A DNA stretch of 64,000 nt from Alistipes sp. GTDB lineage: Bacteria > Bacteroidota > Bacteroidia > Bacteroidales > Rikenellaceae. The translations under genes were made by a program, and so were the position numbers. The notes beneath the pieces were generated by a model. It saw only the letters and a program-made list of their open reading frames with translations, did no database searches and was not told the DNA's origin. Location: contig JALFNK010000013.1 of NCBI GenBank assembly GCA_022782405.1, forward strand, positions 1 through 64,000, in the 5' to 3' direction. Positions 55,668-64,000 of this stretch are shown in pieces (position 1 is the stretch's first letter; every line of letters starts with the position of its first letter).

Positions 55668-56504
55668 ATGAAAATATTTACTAGCGTCAAGGAGCTCCGC
55701 GCCGCACTGGCACAGGTGGAGCCGTCGGGAATCGGATTCGTTCCCACGATGGGTGCCCTTCATGCCGGACACCGCTCGCTCGTCGAACGCGCCCGCAAGG
55801 AGAACGATACGGTCGTAGTCAGCGTGTTCGTGAATCCCACGCAGTTCAACGACAAGAACGACCTGAAACACTACCCCCGTACCCCGGAAGCCGACGCCCG
55901 CACGCTCGAAGAGGCCGGAGCGGACTTCGTACTCATGCCTGCGGTCGAGGAGATCTACCCCGAACCCGATACCCGGGTCTTCGATTTCGGACTGATCGAC
56001 AAGGTCATGGAGGGTGCCACGCGCCCGGGACACTTCAACGGCGTAGCCCAGGTCGTCAGCCGGCTGTTCGACATCGTCCGTCCGGCACGCGCCTACTTCG
56101 GCGAAAAGGATTTCCAGCAGATCGCAGTCATCCGCGCCATGGTCGATCAACTGAACCTTCCGGTCCGGATCGTAGAATGTCCGATCGTCCGCGGTGAGGA
56201 CGGCCTGGCTCTCTCGTCGCGCAACCAGCTGCTCGACGCCGAGCATCGTGCCGCAGCCCCGCATATCTACGCCACGCTCCGCCAGGCTGTGGAACGCTCG
56301 CGCAAAATGAATCCCGCCGCACTCAAGGCGTGGGTTACGGCCGAAGTGGAACGCAACCCGCTGCTGAAGGTGATCTACTACCAGTCGGTGGACGCACTCA
56401 CGATGCAGGAGGTCACCTCCTGGAACGACGCTCCCCGCATCCAGGGCTGTATCGCCGTGCAGGCCGGAGAGATCCGTCTGATCGATAACATCCGCATCCG
56501 ATAA
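55668..56504 (+). CDS. panC: Pantothenate synthetase
   Basis: Joins pantoate and beta-alanine with ATP. The 278-residue protein has the nucleotide-binding VPTMGALHAGHRSL, FVNPTQFNDKNDL, YFGEKDFQQ and LALSSRNQLL motifs. Start at 55668 gives the conserved N-terminus; the earlier open frame spans the promoter. panD follows 3 nt later, so the two supply beta-alanine and use it together. panB is not present in the window. Confidence 0.96.
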   Translation: MKIFTSVKELRAALAQVEPSGIGFVPTMGALHAGHRSLVERARKENDTVVVSVFVNPTQFNDKNDLKHYPRTPEADARTLEEAGADFVLMPAVEEIYPEPDTRVFDFGLIDKVMEGATRPGHFNGVAQVVSRLFDIVRPARAYFGEKDFQQIAVIRAMVDQLNLPVRIVECPIVRGEDGLALSSRNQLLDAEHRAAAPHIYATLRQAVERSRKMNPAALKAWVTAEVERNPLLKVIYYQSVDALTMQEVTSWNDAPRIQGCIAVQAGEIRLIDNIRIR

Positions 56505-56507
56505 ACC

Positions 56508-56867
56508 ATGAAATTCCAGATCGAAGTCATCAAATCGAAGATTCACCGCGTAACCGTTACGCAGGCCAATCTGAACTACGTCGGCAGCATCACCATCGAC
56601 GAGGATCTGCTCGACGCCGCCAACATGATCGAAGGCGAAAAGGTACAGATCATGGACATCAACAACGGAGAGCGTTTCGAAACCTACATCATCAAGGGCG
56701 AACGCGGCAGCGGCGCGATATGTCTCAACGGCGCGGCGGCCCGCAAGGTTCAGGTCGGCGACGTCGTGATCATCGCCTCCTATGCCCTGATGGATTTCGA
56801 AGACGCCAAGCAGTTCCGCCCCTGGGTCATCTTCCCCGATACCGAAACCAACCGGCTCATCCGGTAA
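56508..56867 (+). CDS. panD: Aspartate 1-decarboxylase proenzyme
   Basis: Makes beta-alanine from aspartate through a pyruvoyl group formed by self-cleavage. The 119-residue proenzyme has the cleavage site G26-S27 in [12 protein letters not shown] and the conserved [17 protein letters not shown] and NGAAAR. It is directly downstream of panC and ends at a hairpin terminator. Confidence 0.96.
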   Translation: MKFQIEVIKSKIHRVTVTQANLNYVGSITIDEDLLDAANMIEGEKVQIMDINNGERFETYIIKGERGSGAICLNGAAARKVQVGDVVIIASYALMDFEDAKQFRPWVIFPDTETNRLIR

Positions 56868-56907
56868 ATCGGCCGCCGCAAAACGCCCGAAAGGGCTCGG
56901 AAACAAC

Positions 56908-56936
56908 AAAATCTCCCTTTGCAGGGAGATTTTTTC
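56908..56936 (+). terminator. panCD terminator
   Basis: A 10-bp stem (56908-56917 with 56922-56931) with loop TTGC is followed by TTTTC. Confidence 0.85.
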
Positions 56937-56947
56937 TTTCTATTGCG

Positions 56948-56955
56948 TATATTTG
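56948..56955 (+). promoter_or_regulatory. -7 element of DUF456-M16 operon
   Basis: TATATTTG, 47 nt before the DUF456 start at 57003 and directly after the panCD terminator. Confidence 0.5.
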
Positions 56956-57002
56956 CGGATGATGCGCTCCGAAAGTCCGGGAAAAACGCATCTTTACATC
57001 GA

Positions 57003-57515
57003 ATGGATATCGTACTCTCGCTGCTGGCCCTGCTGTTCACCATCATCGGCATCATCGGATGTATCGTTCCGGCACTGCCCGGTGTGATTCTGAGCTACGC
57101 GGGACTGCTCTGCAGCTGGTTCACCTCCTACTCGACAATCGGCACGGCGGCCCTCTGGATCTGGCTGGCGGTAACCGTCGCCGTAAGCATCATCGACTAC
57201 TACCTCCCGGCCTGGATGACGCGCCGCTTCGGCGGATCGCGCTCGGGAGCCATCGGCGCCACGGTGGGCGTCTTCGCGGGATTCTTCTTTTTTCCACCTC
57301 TGGGCATCATTCTCGGGCCCTTCTTCGGCGCCGTCATCGGCGAACTGCTCCACGACAAAAGCGATCCCGCCAAGGCGTTTCTTGTCGGCACAGGCTCCTT
57401 CCTCTCGTTCATCGTCGGTACGGGGCTCAAGATCGTCGCAGCCGTCGGCATGCTGCTGCATGTCGTGGCGGACAACTGGGGCCCGTTCCGCGAATGGTTG
57501 GCAACATTCTTCTAA
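57003..57515 (+). CDS. DUF456 family membrane protein
   Basis: A 170-residue protein with four or five hydrophobic, glycine-rich segments, typical of DUF456 (IGIIGCIVPALPGVILSYAG, and GATVGVFAGFFFFPPLGIIL with a Gly-rich repeat later). Function is unknown. The start at 57003 avoids overlap with the terminator. The M16 peptidase gene follows by 13 nt. Confidence 0.85.
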   Translation: MDIVLSLLALLFTIIGIIGCIVPALPGVILSYAGLLCSWFTSYSTIGTAALWIWLAVTVAVSIIDYYLPAWMTRRFGGSRSGAIGATVGVFAGFFFFPPLGIILGPFFGAVIGELLHDKSDPAKAFLVGTGSFLSFIVGTGLKIVAAVGMLLHVVADNWGPFREWLATFF

Positions 57516-57528
57516 AACACAAACGAAT

Positions 57529-60429
57529 ATGAAAAGATTACTGACCCTGACAATCGTCGTACTCTCGCTGCTCGCCTCATCGTGCAGCAAGTACAAGTAC
57601 GAAACCGTGAAGGGAGATCCGATGAAGACCCGGATCTACACGCTTCCGAACGGTCTGAAGGTCTACATGAGCGTCAATAAGGAGACGCCTCGCATCCAGA
57701 CCTACATCGCCGTACGGGTCGGCGGCAAGAACGACCCCGCCGAAACCACCGGACTGGCCCATTACTTCGAGCACCTGATGTTCAAGGGCACGCCGAACTT
57801 CGGCACCTCGGACTATACGGCCGAGAAGCCCCTGCTCGACGAAATCGAGCAGCTCTTCGAAACCTATCGCCAGACCGAAGACGAGACCGAGCGCGCGGCG
57901 ATCTACCACCGCATCGACTCGATCAGCTACGAAGCTTCGAAGATCTCGATTCCGAACGAGTACGACAAGCTGATGGCCGCCATCGGCGCCAACGGCACGA
58001 ACGCCTACACGTCGCAGGACATGACCGTCTATGTCGAGGATATCCCCTCGAACGAGGTCGAGAACTGGGCCAAGATCGAGGCCGACCGTTTCCGCAACCC
58101 CGTGATCCGCGGCTTCCACACCGAGCTGGAGACCATCTACGAGGAGAAGAACATGTCGCTCACGCGCGACTCGCGCAAGGTATGGGAGGCACTCGACGCA
58201 GCACTCTTTCCCCACCACCCCTACGGTACGCAGACCGTACTCGGCACACAGGAGCATCTGAAGAACCCTTCGATCACCAACGTCAAGAACTACCACAAGA
58301 CCTACTATGTGCCCAACAACATGGCCATTTGCCTCTCGGGTGATCTGAATCCCGACGAGGTGATCGCCACGATCGACAAGTACTTCGGCGACATGGTGCC
58401 CAACGAAAATCTCCCGAAGATGGAGTTCCGGCCCGAGGAGCCGATCACCGAGCCCGTCGTGCGCGAGGTCTATGGTCTGGAGGCCGCCAACGTTCTGATC
58501 GGCTGGCGCCTTCCGGGCAACTCGACCGATCCGAACGATGTGGCACAGATCGCCGGCGCCATTCTCAACAACGGACAGGCCGGTCTGATCGACCTCGATC
58601 TGAACCAGCAGCAGAAGGTGCTCGGCGCCTATGGCGGCTACTCGGGACAGCCCGATTACGGCACGTTCCTCGTGGGCGGCAGCCCCAAGGCCGGGCAGTC
58701 GCTCGAAGAGGTTCGCGACCTGCTGCTCGCGGAGGTGGCCAAGCTGCGTGCTGGCGATTTCGACGAAAAGCTCATCGAAGCCTCGTTCAACAACTTCAAG
58801 CTCTACCAGATGAAGGCCTACGAGGATAACAGCGCGCGGGCTGACATGTATGTGCAGTCGTTCATCAACGGTACCGACTGGGCCGACGAAGTCGCTCAGC
58901 TCGACCGCATGGCGAAGATCACCAAGCAGGATGTGGTGAACTGGGCAAACGAGTACCTCGGTGAGAAGAGCTATGCCATCGTCTACAAACGTGAGGGCGA
59001 GGACAAGAACGTACAGAAGATCGCCGCTCCGAAGATCACCCCGATCATTACGAACCGAGACAAGCAGAGCGCGTTCCTCACGGAGATCCAGCAGTCGAAG
59101 GTAACCCCGATCGAACCCGTCTTCGTCGATTATCAGAAGGATATGGCTCAATTCGATGTCCGCGACGGCATCCATGTCCTCTACAAGAAGAACGAACTGA
59201 ACGACATCTTTACGCTCAACTACATCTTCGACACGGGTTCGGAGAACGATCCCGCCCTCTCGCTGGCCTTCGACTATTTGAGCTATCTCGGTACCGGGTC
59301 CATGACCGCCGAGCAGATCGCATCGGAGATGTACGACATTGCCTGCTCGTTCTCGATGTATGCCGGCAGCAACCAGTGCGTCATCTCCGTTTCGGGCTTG
59401 AGCGAAAACATGCCGCGGGCGATGGAGATCGTCGAGGGGCTGATCTCGGGTGCCGTAGCTGACGAGGCGATTCTCGAAAACCTCAAACAGGACATGATCA
59501 AATCACGCGCCGATGCCAAGCTCAACCAGGCCCGCAACTTCGGCGCCCTGCAGCGCTATCTGTATTACGGTGAGGAGTACATCAAGCGGACAACACTCTC
59601 GAACGAAGCACTCTCGGCACTCGGGTCGGAGGAGCTGATCGCCGCAGTTCGTGGCCTGATGAACAAACAGCACGAGGTGCTCTACTACGGTCCGAAGAGC
59701 GAGGAGGAGGTGAAGCAGCTCATCGCCGATAACCACAAGGCAGCCGACGAGCTCGCCCCGCTGGAGAAGAACTACCCGAAGAAGCAGCTGACGGACCAGA
59801 GCAACGTCATCCTGGCCCAGTACGACGCCAACCAGCTCTACTACCTGCAGTTCTCGAACCGCGGTGAGCAGTTCGACGTGAAGAACGATCCCGCCATCAC
59901 GCTCTACAACGAGTATTTCGGCGGCAGCATGAACTCGATCTGCTTCCAGGAGATGCGTGAGGCCCGCGGCCTGGCCTACACGGCACAGGCATGGATCGGA
60001 GAGCCTTCGTTCGCCGACGACAGCTACAGCTACACCGCCTTTATCGCTACGCAGAACGACAAGATGCAGACCGCCATCGAGGCATTCGACGAGATCATCA
60101 ACCAGATGCCCGAATCGGAAGCAGCATTCCAGATCGCCAAGGAGGCCATCATCTCGCGTCTGCGCACCGACCGCACCACGGGTGTAGACGTACTCAACTC
60201 CTACATCCAGCTGCGCCGCCTGGGTCTCTCGGAGGACCGCGACCGCCAGATCTTCGAGCAGGTGCAGACCTTGACGCTCGACGACGTAAAGGCCACGCAA
60301 CAGCAGTGGGTCAAGGACCGCTCCTACACCTACGGCATTCTGGGCGACATCAAGAACCTCGACCTGAACTACCTCAAGACGCTCGGTCCGATCCGCACCG
60401 TCTCGCAGGAGGAGATCTTCGGATATTGA
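57529..60429 (+). CDS. M16 family zinc peptidase, two-domain
   Basis: A 966-residue lipoprotein (Cys19 in LLASSC) with two homologous M16 halves, like pitrilysin. The N-terminal half has the inverted zinc motif HYFEH at 78-82 and the distal Glu in ELETIYEEKNM; the C-terminal half (from about 560) lacks the motif, as usual, and provides the substrate-clamp fold (REARGLAYTAQAW). It probably degrades peptides in the periplasm or at the outer membrane. It follows the DUF456 gene and ends at a strong terminator. Confidence 0.93.
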   Translation: MKRLLTLTIVVLSLLASSCSKYKYETVKGDPMKTRIYTLPNGLKVYMSVNKETPRIQTYIAVRVGGKNDPAETTGLAHYFEHLMFKGTPNFGTSDYTAEKPLLDEIEQLFETYRQTEDETERAAIYHRIDSISYEASKISIPNEYDKLMAAIGANGTNAYTSQDMTVYVEDIPSNEVENWAKIEADRFRNPVIRGFHTELETIYEEKNMSLTRDSRKVWEALDAALFPHHPYGTQTVLGTQEHLKNPSITNVKNYHKTYYVPNNMAICLSGDLNPDEVIATIDKYFGDMVPNENLPKMEFRPEEPITEPVVREVYGLEAANVLIGWRLPGNSTDPNDVAQIAGAILNNGQAGLIDLDLNQQQKVLGAYGGYSGQPDYGTFLVGGSPKAGQSLEEVRDLLLAEVAKLRAGDFDEKLIEASFNNFKLYQMKAYEDNSARADMYVQSFINGTDWADEVAQLDRMAKITKQDVVNWANEYLGEKSYAIVYKREGEDKNVQKIAAPKITPIITNRDKQSAFLTEIQQSKVTPIEPVFVDYQKDMAQFDVRDGIHVLYKKNELNDIFTLNYIFDTGSENDPALSLAFDYLSYLGTGSMTAEQIASEMYDIACSFSMYAGSNQCVISVSGLSENMPRAMEIVEGLISGAVADEAILENLKQDMIKSRADAKLNQARNFGALQRYLYYGEEYIKRTTLSNEALSALGSEELIAAVRGLMNKQHEVLYYGPKSEEEVKQLIADNHKAADELAPLEKNYPKKQLTDQSNVILAQYDANQLYYLQFSNRGEQFDVKNDPAITLYNEYFGGSMNSICFQEMREARGLAYTAQAWIGEPSFADDSYSYTAFIATQNDKMQTAIEAFDEIINQMPESEAAFQIAKEAIISRLRTDRTTGVDVLNSYIQLRRLGLSEDRDRQIFEQVQTLTLDDVKATQQQWVKDRSYTYGILGDIKNLDLNYLKTLGPIRTVSQEEIFGY

Positions 60430-60449
60430 TCCCCTATTCGCCGGATATG

Positions 60450-60486
60450 AAAAATCCCCGGGAGCTGAGCTTCCGGGGATTTTTTC
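60450..60486. terminator. Terminator after M16 gene
   Basis: A 10-bp stem (CCCCGGGAGC with GCTTCCGGGG, one G-U pair) extended by A/T pairs, loop TGA, followed by TTTTTTC on the plus strand and by A-run complement on the minus strand. Confidence 0.88.
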
Positions 60487-60566
60487 GGATTACTGCGGTC
60501 CCATATGGAGGGAGGCTGTCTGCGCAGGCTGCATCTGCGCGAACGCCTTGACCCCGCCGGACACAA

Positions 60567-61976
60567 TCAATAACGGTAGTGTTCGGCCTTGAAGGGGCCC
60601 TCTTCGGGAACCCCGATATAGGCGGCCTGCTTCGGGGTCAGGTGTGTAAGCTCCACACCGAGGCTTGCCAGATGCAGACGGGCCACCTCCTCGTCGAGGT
60701 GCTTCGGCAGGCGGTAGACGCCCACCTCGAGCTGCTGTTCCCACAACTCCATCTGCGCAAGGCACTGGTTCGTGAAGGAGTTCGACATGACGAACGACGG
60801 ATGGCCCGTGGCGCATCCGAGATTCACCAGACGTCCTTCGGCCAGGATGAAGATCGAATGGCCGTCGGGGAAGGTGTATTTATCGACCTGCGGCTTGATG
60901 TTGGTCTTGACGGCCGCGGATTTCTCCAGACGCGCCATCTGGATCTCGTTGTCGAAGTGCCCGATATTGCAGACAATCGCCTGATCGCGCATCCGCTCCA
61001 TATGCTCGAGGGTGATGATGTCGCAGTTGCCCGTGCAGGTTACGAAGATGTTGCCCTCGGCCAGCGCGCTCTCGACGGTCTTCACCTCGAAGCCCTCCAT
61101 GGCGGCCTGCAGGGCGCAGATCGGGTCGATCTCCGTAACGATCACCCGGGCGCCGTACGAACGCATCGAACGGGCGCAACCCTTGCCTACGTCGCCGTAG
61201 CCGCAGACGACGACCACCTTGCCGGCGATCATCACGTCCGTAGCACGCTTGATGCCGTCGGCCAGCGACTCGCGGCAGCCGTAGAGGTTGTCGAACTTCG
61301 ACTTCGTGCAGGAGTCGTTCACATTGATGGCCGGAACGAGCAGTTCACCCGCCTCCTGCATCTGGTAGAGCCGGTGTACGCCCGTCGTCGTCTCTTCGCT
61401 CACACCGCGCCACTCCTCTACCGTACGGTGCCACTTTCCGGGGTCTTCGGCCAGCAGCGTACGCAGCGTGCCGAGGATCACCTCCTCCTCGTAGGACGAA
61501 GGCTCCACATCGAGCGTCGCGGCGTCGTTCTCGGCCTTGTATCCCTTGTGGATCAGCAGCGTGGCATCGCCGCCGTCATCCACGATGAGCTGCGGGCCCT
61601 TGCCGCCGGGGAACGAGAGAGCCATGGCCGTACACCACCAGTACTCGGGCAGCGTCTCGCCCTTCCAGGCGAAGACCGGGACACCGGCAGCGGCAATGGC
61701 CGCTGCGGCATGGTCCTGCGTCGAGAAAATGTTGCACGAACACCAGCGCACCTCGGCGCCCAGTTCCACGAGGGTTTCGATCAGGATGGCTGTCTGGATC
61801 GTCATGTGCAGCGATCCCATCACACGCACCCCCTTGAGGGGCTTCAGCGGGCCGTACTTGCGGCGTACGGCCATCAGACCCGGCATTTCATGCTCGGAGA
61901 TCTCGATCTCCTTGCGGCCCCACTCGGCCAGCGACATGTCGGCGACCTTGTAGGGAAGATTCAAATCCAAATACAT
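60567..61976 (-). CDS. ahcY: Adenosylhomocysteinase
   Basis: Hydrolyses S-adenosylhomocysteine to adenosine and homocysteine, removing the product inhibitor of methyltransferases. The 469-residue protein has the substrate motifs [29 protein letters not shown] and [13 protein letters not shown], and the NAD loop [14 protein letters not shown]. It is complete, ending in FKAEHYRY. It follows the riboflavin kinase gene by 7 nt, last in a four-gene minus operon. Confidence 0.97.
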   Translation of the reverse strand: MYLDLNLPYKVADMSLAEWGRKEIEISEHEMPGLMAVRRKYGPLKPLKGVRVMGSLHMTIQTAILIETLVELGAEVRWCSCNIFSTQDHAAAAIAAAGVPVFAWKGETLPEYWWCTAMALSFPGGKGPQLIVDDGGDATLLIHKGYKAENDAATLDVEPSSYEEEVILGTLRTLLAEDPGKWHRTVEEWRGVSEETTTGVHRLYQMQEAGELLVPAINVNDSCTKSKFDNLYGCRESLADGIKRATDVMIAGKVVVVCGYGDVGKGCARSMRSYGARVIVTEIDPICALQAAMEGFEVKTVESALAEGNIFVTCTGNCDIITLEHMERMRDQAIVCNIGHFDNEIQMARLEKSAAVKTNIKPQVDKYTFPDGHSIFILAEGRLVNLGCATGHPSFVMSNSFTNQCLAQMELWEQQLEVGVYRLPKHLDEEVARLHLASLGVELTHLTPKQAAYIGVPEEGPFKAEHYRY

Positions 61977-61983
61977 AGACGTT

Positions 61984-62409
61984 TTATTGATTGTTTTCGT
62001 TGATCCGTTTCAAAATTTCGTCCCGATCCCGCGCGATCTGCGCCCGCAACTCCTCAATCGAGGCAAAGCGGCGCTCTCCGCGGATGCGTTCCAGCAGCTC
62101 GACACGCAGCCGCCGCCCGTACAACTCGCCCGAGAAGCCGAAAAGGTGCGTCTCGAGCCGCCGTTCGGTCTCCCCGACCGAAGGATTGCGGCCCAGGTTC
62201 GACATGGCATCATACCATCGGCCCGCCACTTCGGCCCGAGAGCGATAGACGCCGTCCTCGAGCAAGAGGCCTGCGCCGACGGCAAGATTGGCCGTCGGGA
62301 AACCCAGTTCGCGGCCCAGCCGGCGACCGTGTCCGACCACCCCTTCGACCGCTGCAAGCGACGCCGTATCCGGAGCCGCGCCAGGCATATGATTCCGCGG
62401 TCCGGCCAT
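61984..62409 (-). CDS. Stand-alone riboflavin kinase
   Basis: A 141-residue protein consisting only of the riboflavin kinase domain: [36 protein letters not shown] and [21 protein letters not shown]. It should convert riboflavin to FMN. The adenylyltransferase domain that usually precedes it in bacterial RibF is missing; the ATG overlaps the preceding stop as TGATG, so no upstream part belongs to it. Either FAD synthesis is encoded elsewhere or this is a second, kinase-only copy. Confidence 0.85.
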   Translation of the reverse strand: MAGPRNHMPGAAPDTASLAAVEGVVGHGRRLGRELGFPTANLAVGAGLLLEDGVYRSRAEVAGRWYDAMSNLGRNPSVGETERRLETHLFGFSGELYGRRLRVELLERIRGERRFASIEELRAQIARDRDEILKRINENNQ

Positions 62410-63515
62410 CAGATCTTCTCCGTCAATTTGCGCACCAGCCGGAACTGCGAGAAGAACTCCTTGGCGAAGACGCGGATGACCGTATAGGAGGGAATTGCCA
62501 GCAGCATGCCCAGAATTCCGGCCAGCGACCCGGCAATCAGAATCACGAGGAAGATTTCGAGCGGATGGGCCTTCACCCGTTCGGAGTAGAGCGTCGGCTG
62601 GAGCACGAAATCATCGAGGCCCTTCAGCACGAGCAGCGACCCGGCGATGACCAGGGCCGTATGCCCTACGCTCATACCCTCTATCGGCGTGATGATACCG
62701 ACGATGACCGAGAAAATGCCGCCGATGAGCGGCCCGGCATACGGCACGACGTTCATCACGCCCATGACCAGCCCGATGAAGGCCGCATCGGCCATCTTCA
62801 TGCCGAAAGCCATCATCGTGAACGTCGCGGCAATCGTAAGGAGCAGACTCTCGGAGAGGATTCCCGTAAAGTAACGCGCCAGAAGCACCGTAACGGAATC
62901 CAGCGCCCGCGTGATATTCTCCCGATAGCGATCCGGAAAGAGGGTCGTTACCATCGAATAGAAGAGTCCTTCGTCCTTGAGGAAAAAGAAAGTGATGAAC
63001 GAGATCGAGAAGATGGCGATGACCGACGAGACCACCACACCGACAATCGACGAGAAGAGCGTGTTGAGCGAATCGAGATCGACGATCTGCCGCAGCGTGC
63101 TGGTCAGCGCCTCCGTAAGCGAAAAGGTATCTGACGACTGGGCGAAGAGCGACTGCAGGTAGTTCTGCATTCGCGAAAGAGGCTCCTCGACAGAGGCCAG
63201 CACAGCCGTGAAATCGACATGGGCGAACTGGTTTATCTTATTGAACACCAGCGGTATGAAAAGCGAGCATAGCGTAGCGATCACCGCCCAGATCACCACG
63301 AGGGTAACGAAGGCCGCCAACCAGCGCGGAACCCGCCACCCGCGGACATGCAGCGCCGACAGCCGCCGTACGAGCGGAGAACCCATAACAGCCAGTACGG
63401 CCGAAATGAGAATGTAAACGACGATCGACGAGAAATACCAGACCAAAAAGAGCACGGCGGCAACCGCTGCGGCTCCCGCTATGAACTTCAGAAAGGTCTG
63501 AGGCGTCGTTTTCAT
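62409..63515 (-). CDS. AI-2E family transporter
   Basis: A 368-residue polytopic inner-membrane protein of the AI-2E (TqsA/PerM) family with about eight hydrophobic segments. The family pattern is seen in the N-terminal double helix, the central amphipathic region (about 95-145) and the conserved GVMNVVPYAGPLIGGIFSVI. Substrates in this family range from autoinducer-2 to sodium/proton exchange. The ATG at 63515 starts just before the first helix. It overlaps the riboflavin kinase gene. Confidence 0.9.
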   Translation of the reverse strand: MKTTPQTFLKFIAGAAAVAAVLFLVWYFSSIVVYILISAVLAVMGSPLVRRLSALHVRGWRVPRWLAAFVTLVVIWAVIATLCSLFIPLVFNKINQFAHVDFTAVLASVEEPLSRMQNYLQSLFAQSSDTFSLTEALTSTLRQIVDLDSLNTLFSSIVGVVVSSVIAIFSISFITFFFLKDEGLFYSMVTTLFPDRYRENITRALDSVTVLLARYFTGILSESLLLTIAATFTMMAFGMKMADAAFIGLVMGVMNVVPYAGPLIGGIFSVIVGIITPIEGMSVGHTALVIAGSLLVLKGLDDFVLQPTLYSERVKAHPLEIFLVILIAGSLAGILGMLLAIPSYTVIRVFAKEFFSQFRLVRKLTEKI

Positions 63516-63528
63516 GCTCCGTAAAAGA

Positions 63529-64000
63529 TTATTGCTCCGTTTTGGGAAGGCGTGCGATGGGCGTCTGCGAACCGACCACCGGATCGCCGATTTCGACCAG
63601 CACCTCACTGCCGCGGGGAACGAGCACATCGACCCGCGAGCCGAACTTGATGAATCCGCAGACGCTGTTCTGCTCGACGGCATGCCCCACCTTCATGTAG
63701 GAGATGATCCGGCGGGCGATCAGCCCGGCGATCTGCCGGAAAAGCACCTGCTGGCCCGAAGGCATGCGGATGACGGTCGTCGTACGCTCGTTCTCGGTCG
63801 AGGATTTGGGATGCCACGCCACCAGGAAACGTCCCGGATGGTATTTGAAATACTCCACTTCGCCTCCCACGGGAACCCAGTTCATGTGGATGTTCGTAAT
63901 GGACATGAAGATCGAAATCTGCATCATCTCACGTCCCAGGTACTCCGTTTCCTGGACGCACTCCGTAACGACGACACGGCCGTCGCAGGGGGCGAAGACC
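63529..64000 (-). CDS. psd: Phosphatidylserine decarboxylase, 5' end outside window
   Basis: Forms phosphatidylethanolamine from phosphatidylserine in the inner membrane. Only the C-terminal 157 codons are present; the frame runs off the right edge. Visible family features are FAPCDGRVVVTE, ISIFMSITNIHMNWVP and the self-cleavage region CGFIKFGSRVDVLVP, where the Ser of GS becomes the pyruvoyl group. The FGSR form and the short tail suggest the small, archaeal-type enzyme of about 220 residues. The AI-2E gene follows by 13 nt. Confidence 0.93.
   Translation of the reverse strand, partial: VFAPCDGRVVVTECVQETEYLGREMMQISIFMSITNIHMNWVPVGGEVEYFKYHPGRFLVAWHPKSSTENERTTTVIRMPSGQQVLFRQIAGLIARRIISYMKVGHAVEQNSVCGFIKFGSRVDVLVPRGSEVLVEIGDPVVGSQTPIARLPKTEQ

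Noticed and set aside
57382..57528. N-terminal extension of the M16 peptidase frame
   Set aside because: It overlaps the DUF456 gene in another frame and would hide the lipoprotein signal peptide.

Overview
The window looks like a chromosomal segment of a G+C-rich member of the Bacteroidales, most likely an Alistipes-like Rikenellaceae (genus is inference). Seen directly: promoters of the Bacteroidetes type (TTTG about 19-20 bp upstream of TAnnTTTG), NigD, DUF4836, GSCFA, HU-CCDC81/SPOR and M49 HECLGH proteins typical of that phylum, and a tRNA-Arg(CCG) of Bacteroidales form. I see no rRNA, insertion sequence, prophage, integrase or CRISPR array. The segment is mostly housekeeping genes, densely packed, with many 4-bp stop/start overlaps.

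Layout. 1-211 holds no gene. 212-4732: galactokinase, then a glycerol-phosphate group (glycerophosphodiesterase, DeoR-type regulator, GlpT-like transporter). 4742-14076, all minus: YgjP-like metalloprotein, DUF4153, rlmB, an ABC-F protein with a structured leader, rpe, a permease/ATPase pair, DUF4836 lipoprotein. 14225-18098, plus: dnaG, smpB, tsaB and an unrecognised helical protein. rmuC and uvrB diverge at 19.6-19.7 kb. 21860-26545 is a six-gene minus operon (degenerate S24-type regulator, riboflavin synthase, histidine kinase, lgt, HU-CCDC81/SPOR protein, GtrA protein). tRNA-Arg follows. 26908-29596 is the most interesting locus: an ECF sigma factor, an anti-sigma protein whose single chain appears to run from cytoplasm to an outer-membrane barrel, and a divergent NigD lipoprotein. 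29749-37200: ruvB, malic enzyme, aroB, typA, a DUF4377 lipoprotein, ybaN, rpiB. 37258-42389: ispE diverging from a five-gene operon (GSCFA, degenerate PafA-like protein, sufE, DUF59, DUF2851). 42545-52517: secA, dCMP deaminase, thioesterase, ssb/PNP/lpxK operon, M23 peptidase, ispD, PH-domain protein, rubredoxin. 52620-60429: dipeptidyl peptidase III, DUF1080, panC-panD, DUF456, M16 peptidase. 60567-64000 is a minus operon: phosphatidylserine decarboxylase (cut by the window edge), AI-2E transporter, riboflavin kinase, ahcY.

Themes. Replication and repair (dnaG, uvrB, ruvB, ssb, rmuC), envelope biogenesis (lgt, lpxK, secA, psd), isoprenoid synthesis (ispD, ispE), pantothenate synthesis (panC, panD) and flavin synthesis (ribE, RFK). 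Several promoters sit 4-5 nt from the start codon, implying leaderless mRNAs. The pentamer GTSAC is nearly absent from the whole window, which suggests selection at DNA level. The sigma/anti-sigma/NigD locus matches the Das-Dma-NigD arrangement known to control outer-membrane vesiculation in Bacteroides thetaiotaomicron.
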